Source of the DNA: JAYPHU01 sp964611435
Lineage (GTDB): Bacteria; Pseudomonadota; Alphaproteobacteria; Rhodospirillales; UBA2165
Assembly: GCA_964611435.1 (NCBI GenBank)
Contig: CAZSXT010000005.1
Span: 89,127 to 153,126, forward strand
DNA: 64,000 nucleotides
Reading direction: 5' to 3'
Below are positions 1-9,182 of this stretch, piece after piece; position 1 is the stretch's first letter, and each line of letters opens with the position of its first letter. Under the pieces are notes generated by a model that was not told the origin of the DNA, made no database searches, and saw only the letters and a list, made by a program, of their open reading frames with translations. Position numbers and translations under genes: made by a program.

Positions 1-477
1 ATAGTGATCAACAGCTTCTCGAAATATTTTTCCATGACGGGCTGGCGACTCGGCTGGATGATAGCGCCGCCGGAGATGCTGCGTTCCATCGAGTGCCTGA
101 CCCAGAATTTCTTTATTTCTCCGCCAACATTATCACAGGTCGCAGCGCTGGCCGTGTTTGATTGCCGCGACGAATTGGATGCGAATGTCAGACGATATGC
201 CCAGAACAGAGAGCTCTTGCTCGCGGAACTCCCCAAGGTGGGTTTGGCCGAGTTTGCGCCCGCCGACGGCGCTTTTTACATTTACGCAGACGTCAGCCAC
301 CTGACAAATGACAGCCAGGAGTTTTGCCGAAAAGTCTTGGCGGAAACCGGCGTTGCGATCACCCCGGGGATCGATTTCGACAGGGAACGGGGGGCGGGCT
401 ATGTTCGATTCTCGTTTGCAGGCGCAACGGACGACATGGCTGAGGCCGCCGCCCGTTTAACAACCTATCTCACGTAA
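1..477 (+). CDS. Class I/II PLP-dependent aminotransferase, 3' part only
   Basis: The reading frame is open from base 1 and ends at 477, so the start lies outside the window; about 158 C-terminal residues are visible. The first residues include 'SFSKYFSMTGWRLGW', where the lysine is the expected Schiff-base lysine for PLP and the following MTGWRLGW block is characteristic of fold-type I aminotransferases of the AspC/PatA group. The remainder is the small C-terminal domain, including 'DGAFYIYADV' and an arginine in 'GYVRFSFA' that in this family binds the substrate carboxylate. Substrate cannot be told from this fragment. It converges on rne with a two-base gap. Confidence 0.85.
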   Translation: MVINSFSKYFSMTGWRLGWMIAPPEMLRSIECLTQNFFISPPTLSQVAALAVFDCRDELDANVRRYAQNRELLLAELPKVGLAEFAPADGAFYIYADVSHLTNDSQEFCRKVLAETGVAITPGIDFDRERGAGYVRFSFAGATDDMAEAAARLTTYLT

Positions 478-479
478 CT

Positions 480-2879
480 TTATTCAGCCGGCTTTTGCCA
501 CCAGCCCCGTTTGGAACTGTCTGTAGACCCTGACTCCACGACCGTAACATTGGTGGGTGTGTCGTCCGCCTTAGCGACAGGAGGTTCAGGTTCCGGCTCT
601 TTCTCGGGCTCCGCTGGCTTTGATGTCGCCTCGGGCTCAGTCTTGGTTTCAGTCTCGGCAATTGCTTCATCCGCCGCCGGTAAGGCGTCAGATTCGCCGC
701 CCGAGCCGTTGCTTTTTTCTGCGTCGGCGCCCGGGCTATCGTCGGCAGCCTCCGCTTTCTTGCGCCGAACCCGTCGCCGCCGCTTGGGCTTTTCTTCGGT
801 ATCACCGGCGTTATCGGTGTCGTCCGCTTTCTGGTCGCCGGTTTGATCATCCGGGATATCCGTGGCGGCGGCCTGTTCATTGGAGTTGTCGTTGGATTTA
901 TCGGAGTTGTCGTCGGATTCATCGGAGTTGTCGTCGGTGGAGGCCGCATCGGTGTTCCGATTGCGGCGTCTGCCGCCCCGGCGTCCCCGCCGGCGTGAAG
1001 GCTTCTCGTCGCCGTCACCATCGCTGTCGTCCTTTGCGGCCGTTTCATCGCCGTCATCGGATTGCGCTTCTACGGTTTCCTCGGTGTTGGAGTCGGCATT
1101 GTCCGCGTCGCGCCGTTTCCGGCCGCGCCGACGCCGCCGTTTCCGGCCACCTTCTTCATCACCGTCGCCACCGGCGTTCTTCGTGTTTTCGTCGGCCTCC
1201 TCGTCGCCTGGTGCTCCCGGCTTGGTCTCAACTCGCTCGATATTGTAGGCGGGCGGGATAAGCGTGGCGTCCTCGGAGATAACAATTTTGAGCTCAAATT
1301 TCTGTTCAATCTCGGACAGCGCCGCCCTTTTGTGATTGAGGATATACAAAGCCGCTTCCGACGGAACCGCGACATCGATCTCGTTGGCCCGGCCGCGTAC
1401 GCCTTCTTCCTCAATGCCACGCAAAATGTGCAGGGCCGTTGATTCAGTGGAGCGCCGGATACCGCTGCCGCCACAATGAAGACAGACATCAGAGGTCGTT
1501 TCCGTAATGCTGGGCCGTAGCCGCTGGCGGGAAAGCTCCAGCAAACCGAAAGGGCTGATCCGGCCTATCTGAATTCGGGCGCGGTCGCGACGCATGGCCT
1601 CTTTCAGGCGCCGTTCAACGGCGGTCTGGTTACGATGAACATCCATATCAATGAAGTCGATCACGACCAGGCCGGCCAAATCCCGCAATCGCACCTGACG
1701 GGCGATCTCGGTCGCCGCTTCCAGATTGGTCTTAAGGGCGGTCTCTTCGATGTTTCGGCCACGGGTCGCGCGCCCGGAGTTAACATCGACGGCCACCAAA
1801 GCTTCGGTCGGATTGATCACGATATAGCCGCCCGATTTGAGCTGCACTTCCTGGCCGTTCATGGATTCAAGCTGGGTTTCAATCCGGTACCGGGTAAACA
1901 AGGGGACCGTGTCGTCCTTATACGGCTGTACCTTCTTGGCATGACTGGGCACCAGAACCTTCATCAGGTCCTTGGCCATGCGGTAACCTTCATCACCTTC
2001 GACAAAGATTTCACTGACATCCTTGCTGTAGGTGTCCCGGAGCGCCCGCTTTATGATGTTGGCTTCCTCATGGATGAGGGCGGGCGCCGTGGATTCCAGC
2101 GTCAGATTTCGAATATCCGTCCAGAGCCGGATCAAATACTCGAAGTCCCGTTTGATTTCAGCTTTGCCGCGATCAGCGCCGGCGGTGCGGACAATGACCG
2201 CCATGCCGTCCGGGATGGTCAGATCAGAGACGACCGACTTCAGGCGTTTCCGGTCGGCGCCGCTACCGATTTTACGGGAAATGCCGCCGCCCTTGCCGGT
2301 GTTCGGCATGAGCACGCAATACCGGCCGGCCAGCGACAAATAGGTGGTCAGAGCCGCGCCCTTGTTGCCGCGTTCTTCCTTGACCACCTGCACCAGCAAA
2401 ATTTGGCGGCGTTTGATGACTTCCTGGATTTTGTACCGGCGGACCGGTTTTTTACGGCGGTGGGTTTCCACTTCGTCGATGTCGTCACCGCCGACTGTTT
2501 CCACGGCCTTTTGGTTGCCGTCTTCGCCTTCCGGGGCCTCTTCGTCCCCATCGACTTCGGCCTCTTCCTCTTCGGCTTCGGCCTTTTGCGCCTCTTCGTC
2601 CTCGGCGATCAGCTGTTCCCGATCAGCGACCGGGATTTGATAATAGTCCGGATGAATTTCGCTAAAGGCCAGGAATCCGTGGCGATTACCGCCATAGTCC
2701 ACGAACGCCGCTTGCAGCGACGGTTCCACACGCGTGACCTTAGCGAGATAAATATTGCCTTTTAGCTGCCGGCGGGCAGATGATTCGACGTCAAACTCTT
2801 CGAGTTGATTTCCATCCATGACGGCGACCCGGGTTTCCTCCGGGTGGGCCGCATCGATTAACATTTTCTTGTTTGCCAT
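480..2879 (-). CDS. rne: Ribonuclease E
   Basis: 799 residues. RNase E is the endoribonuclease that starts mRNA decay and processes rRNA and tRNA precursors. The catalytic core runs to about residue 520: an S1 RNA-binding domain interrupted by a Glu/Asp-rich insert (about residues 92-140), the DNase I-like domain with the magnesium aspartates D365 and D408 (in 'VAVDVNSGRATRG' and 'VVIDFIDMD', 43 apart as in E. coli), and the zinc-link cysteines C466 and C469. The C-terminal 250 residues are low-complexity: alternating Arg-rich blocks (RNA-binding) and Asp/Ser/Asn-rich stretches, as expected of the degradosome scaffold. It is shorter than E. coli Rne (1061) but normal for alphaproteobacteria, which carry the S1 insert. 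It is divergent from amiC across a 438-base gap. Confidence 0.97.
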   Translation of the reverse strand: MANKKMLIDAAHPEETRVAVMDGNQLEEFDVESSARRQLKGNIYLAKVTRVEPSLQAAFVDYGGNRHGFLAFSEIHPDYYQIPVADREQLIAEDEEAQKAEAEEEEAEVDGDEEAPEGEDGNQKAVETVGGDDIDEVETHRRKKPVRRYKIQEVIKRRQILLVQVVKEERGNKGAALTTYLSLAGRYCVLMPNTGKGGGISRKIGSGADRKRLKSVVSDLTIPDGMAVIVRTAGADRGKAEIKRDFEYLIRLWTDIRNLTLESTAPALIHEEANIIKRALRDTYSKDVSEIFVEGDEGYRMAKDLMKVLVPSHAKKVQPYKDDTVPLFTRYRIETQLESMNGQEVQLKSGGYIVINPTEALVAVDVNSGRATRGRNIEETALKTNLEAATEIARQVRLRDLAGLVVIDFIDMDVHRNQTAVERRLKEAMRRDRARIQIGRISPFGLLELSRQRLRPSITETTSDVCLHCGGSGIRRSTESTALHILRGIEEEGVRGRANEIDVAVPSEAALYILNHKRAALSEIEQKFELKIVISEDATLIPPAYNIERVETKPGAPGDEEADENTKNAGGDGDEEGGRKRRRRRGRKRRDADNADSNTEETVEAQSDDGDETAAKDDSDGDGDEKPSRRRGRRGGRRRNRNTDAASTDDNSDESDDNSDKSNDNSNEQAAATDIPDDQTGDQKADDTDNAGDTEEKPKRRRRVRRKKAEAADDSPGADAEKSNGSGGESDALPAADEAIAETETKTEPEATSKPAEPEKEPEPEPPVAKADDTPTNVTVVESGSTDSSKRGWWQKPAE

Positions 2880-3317
2880 TGAATTTTAAACTCCTGGACG
2901 CGCTCGCTCCCGCTTTATTGAGCATGGAACGGCGGGTCATTGTGGCGGTAAAACCGATGGCGCCATCGAACCCAGAGGGCGCGCCGGCAAAAATCCCCTC
3001 GAAAGCTTCGAGTGAATTCAGGCGTGCTTCTGTTCGGGCTGCAGTCATCGGCTGTTGTTCAATTTGATACGAAATAAACTTATCATTAATTGTGGACCCC
3101 GGATCAAATACTCAACCAACGATCACAATTATGAGGAATTATCCTCGCGTGATGCCACAGTTTGAGCACCTGTGCGGTTTCACGGTCCGCGATTAACATA
3201 ACGGTAGGTTTTTCATTCGACAATCACAATTAGTCTGTATGCGGAATTAAGTGGTTGGAGGCGTCAGCCGCGCCTGCGTTTATCTAGTTGATCGCAGGGG
3301 AGGACTGACGCTATATC
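2880..3317. other. Divergent rne/amiC intergenic region
   Basis: 438 bases without a convincing gene. It must hold the rne leader (minus strand) and the amiC promoter (plus strand). ATCACAATTA occurs twice in direct orientation (3122-3131 and 3223-3232), and a related inverted TAATTGTG lies near 3086. A small hairpin GAGGA-ATTA-TCCTC lies near 3133. No promoter hexamers are clear enough to assign. Confidence 0.5.
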
Positions 3318-4607
3318 TTGTTGATCTTGGTGAAATTGGGCTCATCTAAACGGAATTGGGAGAAGGTCCGCCGAGCCGGCGCCGGGGCCCTATTTCTGCT
3401 ATTGGGCCTGTGCGTTTGGAACCCATTGTCGCTTGGCGCGGCGCAGGCCGCTGATATTGCGGCAACTGAAATCCGCCTCGGCGATCATCGGACCAAGACC
3501 CGGTTTGTGCTCGATCTCTCCGACAAGGTTGATTTCAATATTTTTACGTTGGTGGATCCCTATCGGGTGGTTATTGACCTGCCGGATATCAGATGGCGGG
3601 TGTCCAAAAAGAGCAGCCGGCGCAAGACCGGGTTAATTTCGGGCCTCCGCTACGGTAATTTTCGTCCGGGCCGTTCGCGAGTCGTGCTGGATACGGCGAA
3701 GCCGGCGAAAGTCTCAAAAGCGTTTCTTCTTCCGCCGGCCGAGGGCAAGCGTTATCGTCTTGTGATCGATTTGGTCGGGACTGACAGGGCGGGCATGCTG
3801 GCGGGCGCATCGGCGGCGCAATCCGCAGAACCGGCAGCACAACAGGAGGCCAGCGCCGGCAATGGCTTTCAGGTAGACCCACCAGGCCGGAAACCCAAAA
3901 AGGACCGTCAGGCCCGCAAAGTTGTGGTGATTGATCCGGGGCACGGCGGCGTCGATCCCGGCGCTACCAGCAGGAGCGGCATCTTCGAAAAAAAGATCAC
4001 CTTGGCCATCGCGAAGAAAATGAAGCAGCACTTGGATAGCCTTAACCGGTATACGGTGTATCTGACTCGCTCCAGCGACAAGTTTATCCGGCTTCGCGAC
4101 CGCATTGCCATCGCCCGCGCCAAGGGCGCTGATCTGTTCATTTCGCTGCATGCCGACGCGATAGAGAGCCGAAAAGTCAGTGGCATGTCGGTCTATACGC
4201 TGTCGGAGCGGGCTTCCGATAAGGAAGCCGAAGCCCTGGCGGAGAAGGAGAACAAAGCCGATCTGATCGCCGGCATGGACCTCAATGATAACCCGCCCGA
4301 GGTGGCCAACATTCTGATTGATTTGGCGCAACGGGAAAGTATGAACGAATCTTCCAAGTTTGCCGGTGATCTGGTGAACGAGCTACGCAAGGTCACCAAG
4401 CTTTTACGCCGGACCCACCGGTTTGCCGGCTTTGCGGTGCTCAAGGCGCCGGATGTGCCGTCTGTTCTTGTCGAGTTGGGCTTCCTGTCCAACCCAAAGG
4501 ACGAAAAGGCGCTGAGGAGCCCTCGGCACCAAGCGCGCTTGGCTGCGGCTTTGGGAAAAGCCATCGACACGTATTTCGAGCGGGTCGAACAAGCCAACCG
4601 ATATTGA
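3318..4607 (+). CDS. amiC: N-acetylmuramoyl-L-alanine amidase with AMIN domain
   Basis: 429 residues, a periplasmic zinc amidase that cleaves the septal peptidoglycan stem peptide from MurNAc during daughter-cell separation. It has an N-terminal signal sequence (hydrophobic 'GALFLLLGLCVWNPLSLG' then AQAAD), an AMIN targeting domain (about 48-150), a Pro/Gln-rich linker, and an Amidase_3 domain from about 195. Zinc and catalytic motifs are visible: His in 'IDPGHGGVDPG', Glu in 'GIFEKKITL', His in 'SLHADA', Glu in 'VLVELGFLSN'. No in-frame ATG precedes the mature domain and a TGA lies just upstream, so the start must be TTG or GTG; the first TTG is used here, but 3330 (GTG) is equally possible. 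It is followed by mrcA, probably in the same unit. Confidence 0.93.
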   Translation: MLILVKLGSSKRNWEKVRRAGAGALFLLLGLCVWNPLSLGAAQAADIAATEIRLGDHRTKTRFVLDLSDKVDFNIFTLVDPYRVVIDLPDIRWRVSKKSSRRKTGLISGLRYGNFRPGRSRVVLDTAKPAKVSKAFLLPPAEGKRYRLVIDLVGTDRAGMLAGASAAQSAEPAAQQEASAGNGFQVDPPGRKPKKDRQARKVVVIDPGHGGVDPGATSRSGIFEKKITLAIAKKMKQHLDSLNRYTVYLTRSSDKFIRLRDRIAIARAKGADLFISLHADAIESRKVSGMSVYTLSERASDKEAEALAEKENKADLIAGMDLNDNPPEVANILIDLAQRESMNESSKFAGDLVNELRKVTKLLRRTHRFAGFAVLKAPDVPSVLVELGFLSNPKDEKALRSPRHQARLAAALGKAIDTYFERVEQANRY

Positions 4608-4729
4608 TTCCATCTTCCGGGGATGATTTAACATCCCGGCTGGTGGGCTTGGTTGTCATAAACGCGCCACATTCCACATTTACTTGATGACCGAGGAGAC
4701 CGGTACAACTCAAACCGGCGATTGGCGGC

Positions 4730-7153
4730 ATGCTGCGCACATTTGTCATTTTGATAAGCCTCTTATTCCTGGCGCTGGTCGGCGCAGCGGGCGGGGGACT
4801 CTATATCTTTTATCAATATGGCCGGGGCCTGCCAGACTATTCACAGCTCGCGGATTACGAGCCGCCGGTGATGACCAGAGTGCACACCGGTGACGGCAAC
4901 TTGCTGGTGGAATACGCGACCCAAAAGCGGGTGTTCGTGCCGGGTGCGGCCATGCCGCGGATGGTGAAGCAGGCTTTCTTATCGGCGGAAGATAAGAATT
5001 TTTATTACCATCCGGGCATCGATCCCATGGGCATCGCCCGCGCGGTGCTGACCAATATCAAGAACGTGGCGCAGGGGCGGAGGCTGGTGGGTGCGTCGAC
5101 CATCACTCAGCAGGTGGCGAAAAACTTCCTTTTGACGGCTGATGTCACGTTCGAGCGTAAGATTAAGGAAGCGATCCTGGCTTTCCGGATCGAACGGGCC
5201 TTGCCCAAGGATCGTATTCTGGAATTGTATCTGAACGAGATTTATCTCGGGTTTGGCTCCTACGGTGTTGCGGCGGCGGCCTTGAACTATTTTAACAAGT
5301 CGCTCGATCAACTGACCGTCGCAGAGGCGGCATATCTCGCGGCGCTGCCCAAGGCGCCCAACAACTATAATCCGTTTAAAAAGCCTAAAGCCGCGCGTGG
5401 ACGACGGGATTGGGTGATCGGTCGGATGCTGGAAGACGGCGTGATTTCCAAAGAAGATGCGGATCACGCGAGATCCCAGCCATTGCTGACCCGGAAACGG
5501 GAAGAAACAGAATTTGTCCAAGCGCAGTTTTTTGCCGAGGAAGTGCGCCGCGAGCTCGTGGACCGATATGGCGAAGGCCCGTTATACAAAGGCGGCCTAT
5601 CGGTCCGGACCACTTTGAACACGGACTTTCAGTCTTACGCGGTCGAGGCCCTAAGGAACGGGATTCGCGCCTATGATCGCCGACACGGCTGGCGCGGGCC
5701 GATCGCCAATGTGGACGTCAAACTGGGTTGGATCCACCAGTTGCGCGGCGTTGAACCGCCCAAGGGCTTGCACGGATGGAAACTCGCTGTGGTCCGTGCG
5801 TTGGGGCCGGGGCGTGCCGACATTGGCATCGAAGATGGCGGCGTGGGTACGATCCCGCTTGCCGAGATGCGCTGGGCGCGCAAATGGCTCAAGGGTGAAC
5901 ATTTGGGCCCAAGCGTGAAGAGCCCGGCCGATGTGTTGAAAGTCGGTGACGTCATCGCCGTAGAGAAAATAGAGAAGGACGCCAAAGGTGCGGCTTATCC
6001 CGCCAACAGCTATGCACTCAGGCAAATTCCAGAGATCGAAGGCGCGTTCGTCGCCATGGACCCCCATACGGGGCGGGTTCTCGCTATGATCGGCGGATAC
6101 TCCCACGAAAAAAGCCAGTTCAATCGGGCTGTCCAGGCGCGCCGGCAACCGGGCTCCGCTTTTAAGCCATTTGTTTATCTGGCGGCCCTCGACAAGGGAT
6201 TTACCCCGTCCACGCTGATCTTGGATGCGCCGTTTGTGATTGATCAGGGGCCGGGCCTGCCGAAATGGCGACCGGCCAACTATACGAAAAAGTTTTACGG
6301 GCCCAGCACCATGCGGCTTGGGATCGAAAAATCCAGAAACCTGATGACCGTCCGGCTGGCTCAGACCATCGGCATGGACGCCATTTCGGCCTATGCCAAA
6401 CGGTTCGGTATCGTCGACGAAATGCCCAAGCAACTGGCCATGTCCCTGGGCGCCGGCGAAACGACGCTGCTACGTTTGACCGCTGCCTACGCTATGCTGG
6501 TGAATGGCGGGCGGCGGATTAAGCCGACATTGGTGGACCGGATTCAGGACCGTCACGGCAAAACCATTTTCAAACATGACAACCGTATCTGCCCGAAATG
6601 CCAGGCCGATCATTGGGTCAACCAGATTGTGCCCCAGATTCCGGAAACCCGTGAAACGGTGACAACTGCTTCGAGCGCCTTTCAGATGGTGTCCATGCTG
6701 GAAGGGGTCGTGGAACGGGGCACGGGACGCCGCATCAAGGCCATCGGCAAGCCGTTGGCCGGTAAGACGGGCACGACGAATGACGCGGTCGATACCTGGT
6801 TCATGGGCTTTTCACCTGACATTGCCGCGGGAGTGTTCGTCGGCTTTGACCAGCCGCGGTCGCTCGGTAAATTAGAACAAGGCGCCAGCGCCGCCGCGCC
6901 GATTTTTAAGGAGTTCATGGAAAAGGCATTGTCGGATAAGCCGGCTATTCCGTTCCGGATTCCGCCGAAAATCCGCCTTGTCAGAGTGAACAGTGAAAAC
7001 GGCCGTCCGGCACAGCCTGGTGATCGGGGGGTGATCCTGGAGGCGTTTAAGCCCGGCACTGTGCCGGTGGGCAAACAGGAAGTGCTCAGCGGTATTGGCG
7101 TTTCCGAAGCTTCGGCCCCGGCGCCGACACAAGGCACCGGCGGGCTGTACTAG
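4730..7153 (+). CDS. mrcA: Penicillin-binding protein 1A, bifunctional glycosyltransferase/transpeptidase
   Basis: 807 residues. This class A PBP polymerises and cross-links peptidoglycan at the inner membrane. An N-terminal membrane anchor (residues 5-28) is followed by the GT51 domain with 'EDKNFYYHPGID' (catalytic Glu) and 'GASTITQQVAKN', then an OB-like insert and the transpeptidase with SxxK as 'GSAFKPF', SxN as 'SRN' and KTG as 'GKTGTT'. A C-x2-C pair ('RICPKCQADHW') sits in the transpeptidase domain. The rne-amiC-mrcA-prfB order is conserved in alphaproteobacteria, which supports both the identification and the taxonomy. Confidence 0.97.
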   Translation: MLRTFVILISLLFLALVGAAGGGLYIFYQYGRGLPDYSQLADYEPPVMTRVHTGDGNLLVEYATQKRVFVPGAAMPRMVKQAFLSAEDKNFYYHPGIDPMGIARAVLTNIKNVAQGRRLVGASTITQQVAKNFLLTADVTFERKIKEAILAFRIERALPKDRILELYLNEIYLGFGSYGVAAAALNYFNKSLDQLTVAEAAYLAALPKAPNNYNPFKKPKAARGRRDWVIGRMLEDGVISKEDADHARSQPLLTRKREETEFVQAQFFAEEVRRELVDRYGEGPLYKGGLSVRTTLNTDFQSYAVEALRNGIRAYDRRHGWRGPIANVDVKLGWIHQLRGVEPPKGLHGWKLAVVRALGPGRADIGIEDGGVGTIPLAEMRWARKWLKGEHLGPSVKSPADVLKVGDVIAVEKIEKDAKGAAYPANSYALRQIPEIEGAFVAMDPHTGRVLAMIGGYSHEKSQFNRAVQARRQPGSAFKPFVYLAALDKGFTPSTLILDAPFVIDQGPGLPKWRPANYTKKFYGPSTMRLGIEKSRNLMTVRLAQTIGMDAISAYAKRFGIVDEMPKQLAMSLGAGETTLLRLTAAYAMLVNGGRRIKPTLVDRIQDRHGKTIFKHDNRICPKCQADHWVNQIVPQIPETRETVTTASSAFQMVSMLEGVVERGTGRRIKAIGKPLAGKTGTTNDAVDTWFMGFSPDIAAGVFVGFDQPRSLGKLEQGASAAAPIFKEFMEKALSDKPAIPFRIPPKIRLVRVNSENGRPAQPGDRGVILEAFKPGTVPVGKQEVLSGIGVSEASAPAPTQGTGGLY

Positions 7154-7256
7154 GGGCCGAACCTTAAGCCCTCTTGCTCACGACCGGCGAACCGCTTAGA
7201 ACCCGAACAACGTTTTCATTACGAGTTTTCTCACCTTCTTCGGGAGTTGTCCCAGC

Positions 7257-8376
7257 ATGCGCGCCGAAATCGAATCTCAAGTCGCCGAGATCAAGCAGTC
7301 GCTTGAACTGCTGAGGAGGCGCCTTTGACTATGACGCTGCTGTCAGGAAGCTGGACGAGCTAAACTCGCTCGCCGAAGATCCCAAACTTTGGGATGATCC
7401 GGATCGCGCGCAGAAAGTGATGCGCGAACGCACCCGGCTGGAATCCGGCATTCAATCGGTCGATGAGATCGCGCGCGACCTTGAAGACAATGTGGAGCTG
7501 ATTGAGCTTGGCGAGGCTGAGGGCGATGGCGACGTCGTCACCGAGGCGGAAACCGCGCTCGGTAATTTGGCGGGCAAAGTCGATAAAGCCCGCATCCGGG
7601 CGCTGCTGTCCGGCGAGGCTGACGGTAATGACTGTTATCTCGAAATCCATGCCGGCGCCGGTGGCACGGAGGCCCAGGATTGGGCGCAAATGCTCCAGCG
7701 TATGTACACAAGGTGGGCCGAGAAACGGGGCTATAAGCTGGAGTGGCTGGAAGAAAGCCTGGGCGAAGAAGCCGGGATCAAATCCAGCGTGGTCCTCATC
7801 AAGGGTGACGAGTCCTACGGCTGGCTGAAAACCGAAAGTGGTGTACACCGGCTAGTGCGGATTTCGCCCTATGACGCTAGCGCCCGCCGGCACACAAGCT
7901 TTGCCTCGGTCTGGGTCTATCCGGTAATCGATGACAATATCGAAGTGGAGATTGAGGAAAAGGATATCCGGGTTGATACTTACCGGGCCTCGGGCGCCGG
8001 TGGCCAGCATGTGAACAAGACGGATTCGGCCGTCCGGATTACGCATATTCCAACCGGGATTGTTGTCCAATGCCAGAATGACCGGTCACAACACCGCAAT
8101 CGGGCGGCGGCCTATTCCATGTTACGCGCCCGTCTCTACGAGGCCGAACTGCAAAAGCGGGAGGAAGAAGCTCAGGCCGAGCACGACGCCAAAACCGATA
8201 TCGGCTGGGGGCACCAAATCCGGTCCTATGTGCTGCAGCCTTATCAAATGGTGAAGGACCTGCGCACCAACGTGGAAACATCGAACACCCAAGGGGTGTT
8301 GGACGGCGATCTGGATGACTTCATGGCCGCCGCCCTGGCGTCCCGGATCGAGGGTTCCGTCACCGAGGAAGGTTAG
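7257..8376 (+). CDS. prfB: Peptide chain release factor 2 (programmed +1 frameshift)
   Basis: RF2 terminates translation at UGA and UAA. The gene is split: an ATG at 7257 opens 23 codons ending in CTT at 7323-7325 followed by in-frame TGA (7326-7328). Shifting +1 to read GAC at 7327 gives a continuous 372-residue RF2. After the shift the protein reads 'DYDAAVRKLDELNSLAEDP', matching the RF2 N-terminus. GGQ lies at about residues 248-250 ('GAGGQHVNKTDSAVRITH'). The stop-recognition tripeptide is S-P-Y (about 203-205) rather than the E. coli S-P-F. A GGGAG sequence upstream can serve as ribosome site. Its stop overlaps the stop of the convergent DUF455 gene. Confidence 0.97.
7314..7329 (+). promoter_or_regulatory. 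prfB +1 programmed frameshift site
   Basis: AGGAGG (7314-7319), a 3-base spacer CGC, then CTT TGA C. This is the classical autoregulatory element: an internal Shine-Dalgarno sequence three bases before the slippery CTT, and an in-frame UGA that RF2 itself must read. The spacing is the same as in E. coli (AGGGGG-TAT-CTT-TGA-C). Low RF2 stalls the ribosome and favours slippage to the productive frame. Confidence 0.97.
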
Positions 8377-9182
8377 CCGGACCCGGCGGAAAGGGGCTCG
8401 TAATATTCAGGCGTAAATCCGGCGGCGTCCCGGGCTGCTTTTGCAAACGGCGGTTTCAGCTCGCCCTTGAAGCGAGAGCGAACCAGCGACTGAAACGTCT
8501 CCACGGGGTCGAGTTTCCGATACCGGCAAATCTCTTCGAACCAACGGACACCGGCCGCGACATGGGCGACTTCCTCCCGCGCAATGACAGAGAGAATGCC
8601 GACGGCCTTTTCGTCGCCGGCGGCGGTCAATTTCTCCATCGCCATGGGCGTAGTGTCCAACCCTCGCGCTTCGAGAACCAACGGCACCAACGCCAGTCTT
8701 GCCAAAATATCGTCGGTGGTTGCAGCAGCGGCTTCCCATAGACCGTCATGGGCAGGCAGGTCGCCATAGGCTGCGCCATGGGCCTCTAGGTATCCGGCCA
8801 GCAGGGAAAAGTGCCGGGCTTCATCCCGCGCCACATCCACCCAATCGTCGAAGAATTTTTTGGGCATGTCAGGTGCGCCAAAACGCGCGATCAGGTCCCA
8901 GGCAAGGTCGATGGCGTTTAATTCGATATGGGCAATGGCGTGTATGAAAGCGATCCGGCCTGTGGGACTATTCACCCGGCGGCGCGGCATGTCCCTGGGC
9001 GGGCGGAGTTCAGGGTGGTCCGGTCGGGCTGGACGTTCGGGCGGGTGGGCGTCCCCTGTTTCTGCAAATTCGCCGCCGCGCCAGGCTTGCGCGATCTCGA
9101 CCGAGAGCCGGGCTTTCTCCGCCGGATCAGGGCATTGTAGGACGCGGCAGGCCTCTTCCCGCAATGTGCTCCAATCGGTCAC
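8373..9182 (-). CDS. DUF455 family ferritin-like protein
   Basis: 269 residues. It matches the DUF455 family of ferritin-like four-helix proteins; the biochemical role is not known to me. Candidate di-metal ligands are visible in helical segments: 'AIAHIELNAIDLAWD', 'ARDEARHFSLLAGYLEA' (ExxH), 'VLEARGLD' and 'IAREEVAHVAAG' (E-x2-H). The start is GTG at 9182, overlapping the TGA of glnE by four bases (GTGA), so it is translationally coupled to glnE. Its stop overlaps that of convergent prfB. It could act in tRNA or metal chemistry like other ferritin-like hydroxylases, but nothing here shows that. Confidence 0.85.
   Translation of the reverse strand: MTDWSTLREEACRVLQCPDPAEKARLSVEIAQAWRGGEFAETGDAHPPERPARPDHPELRPPRDMPRRRVNSPTGRIAFIHAIAHIELNAIDLAWDLIARFGAPDMPKKFFDDWVDVARDEARHFSLLAGYLEAHGAAYGDLPAHDGLWEAAAATTDDILARLALVPLVLEARGLDTTPMAMEKLTAAGDEKAVGILSVIAREEVAHVAAGVRWFEEICRYRKLDPVETFQSLVRSRFKGELKPPFAKAARDAAGFTPEYYEPLSAGSG

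Noticed and set aside
1635..2765. A 376-codon open frame opposite rne
   Set aside because: It has no family resemblance and rne is clear on the other strand; high-GC third positions keep antisense frames open.
2791..3048. An 85-codon frame upstream of and overlapping rne
   Set aside because: No ribosome site or recognisable protein features; more likely the untranslated rne leader.
4617..4642. Terminator after amiC
   Set aside because: A hairpin of CCGGGGATG/CATCCCGG exists, but no T-run follows and mrcA probably shares the transcript.
7257..7328. prfB as a frameshifted pseudogene
   Set aside because: The break is the known programmed RF2 frameshift with all its signals.
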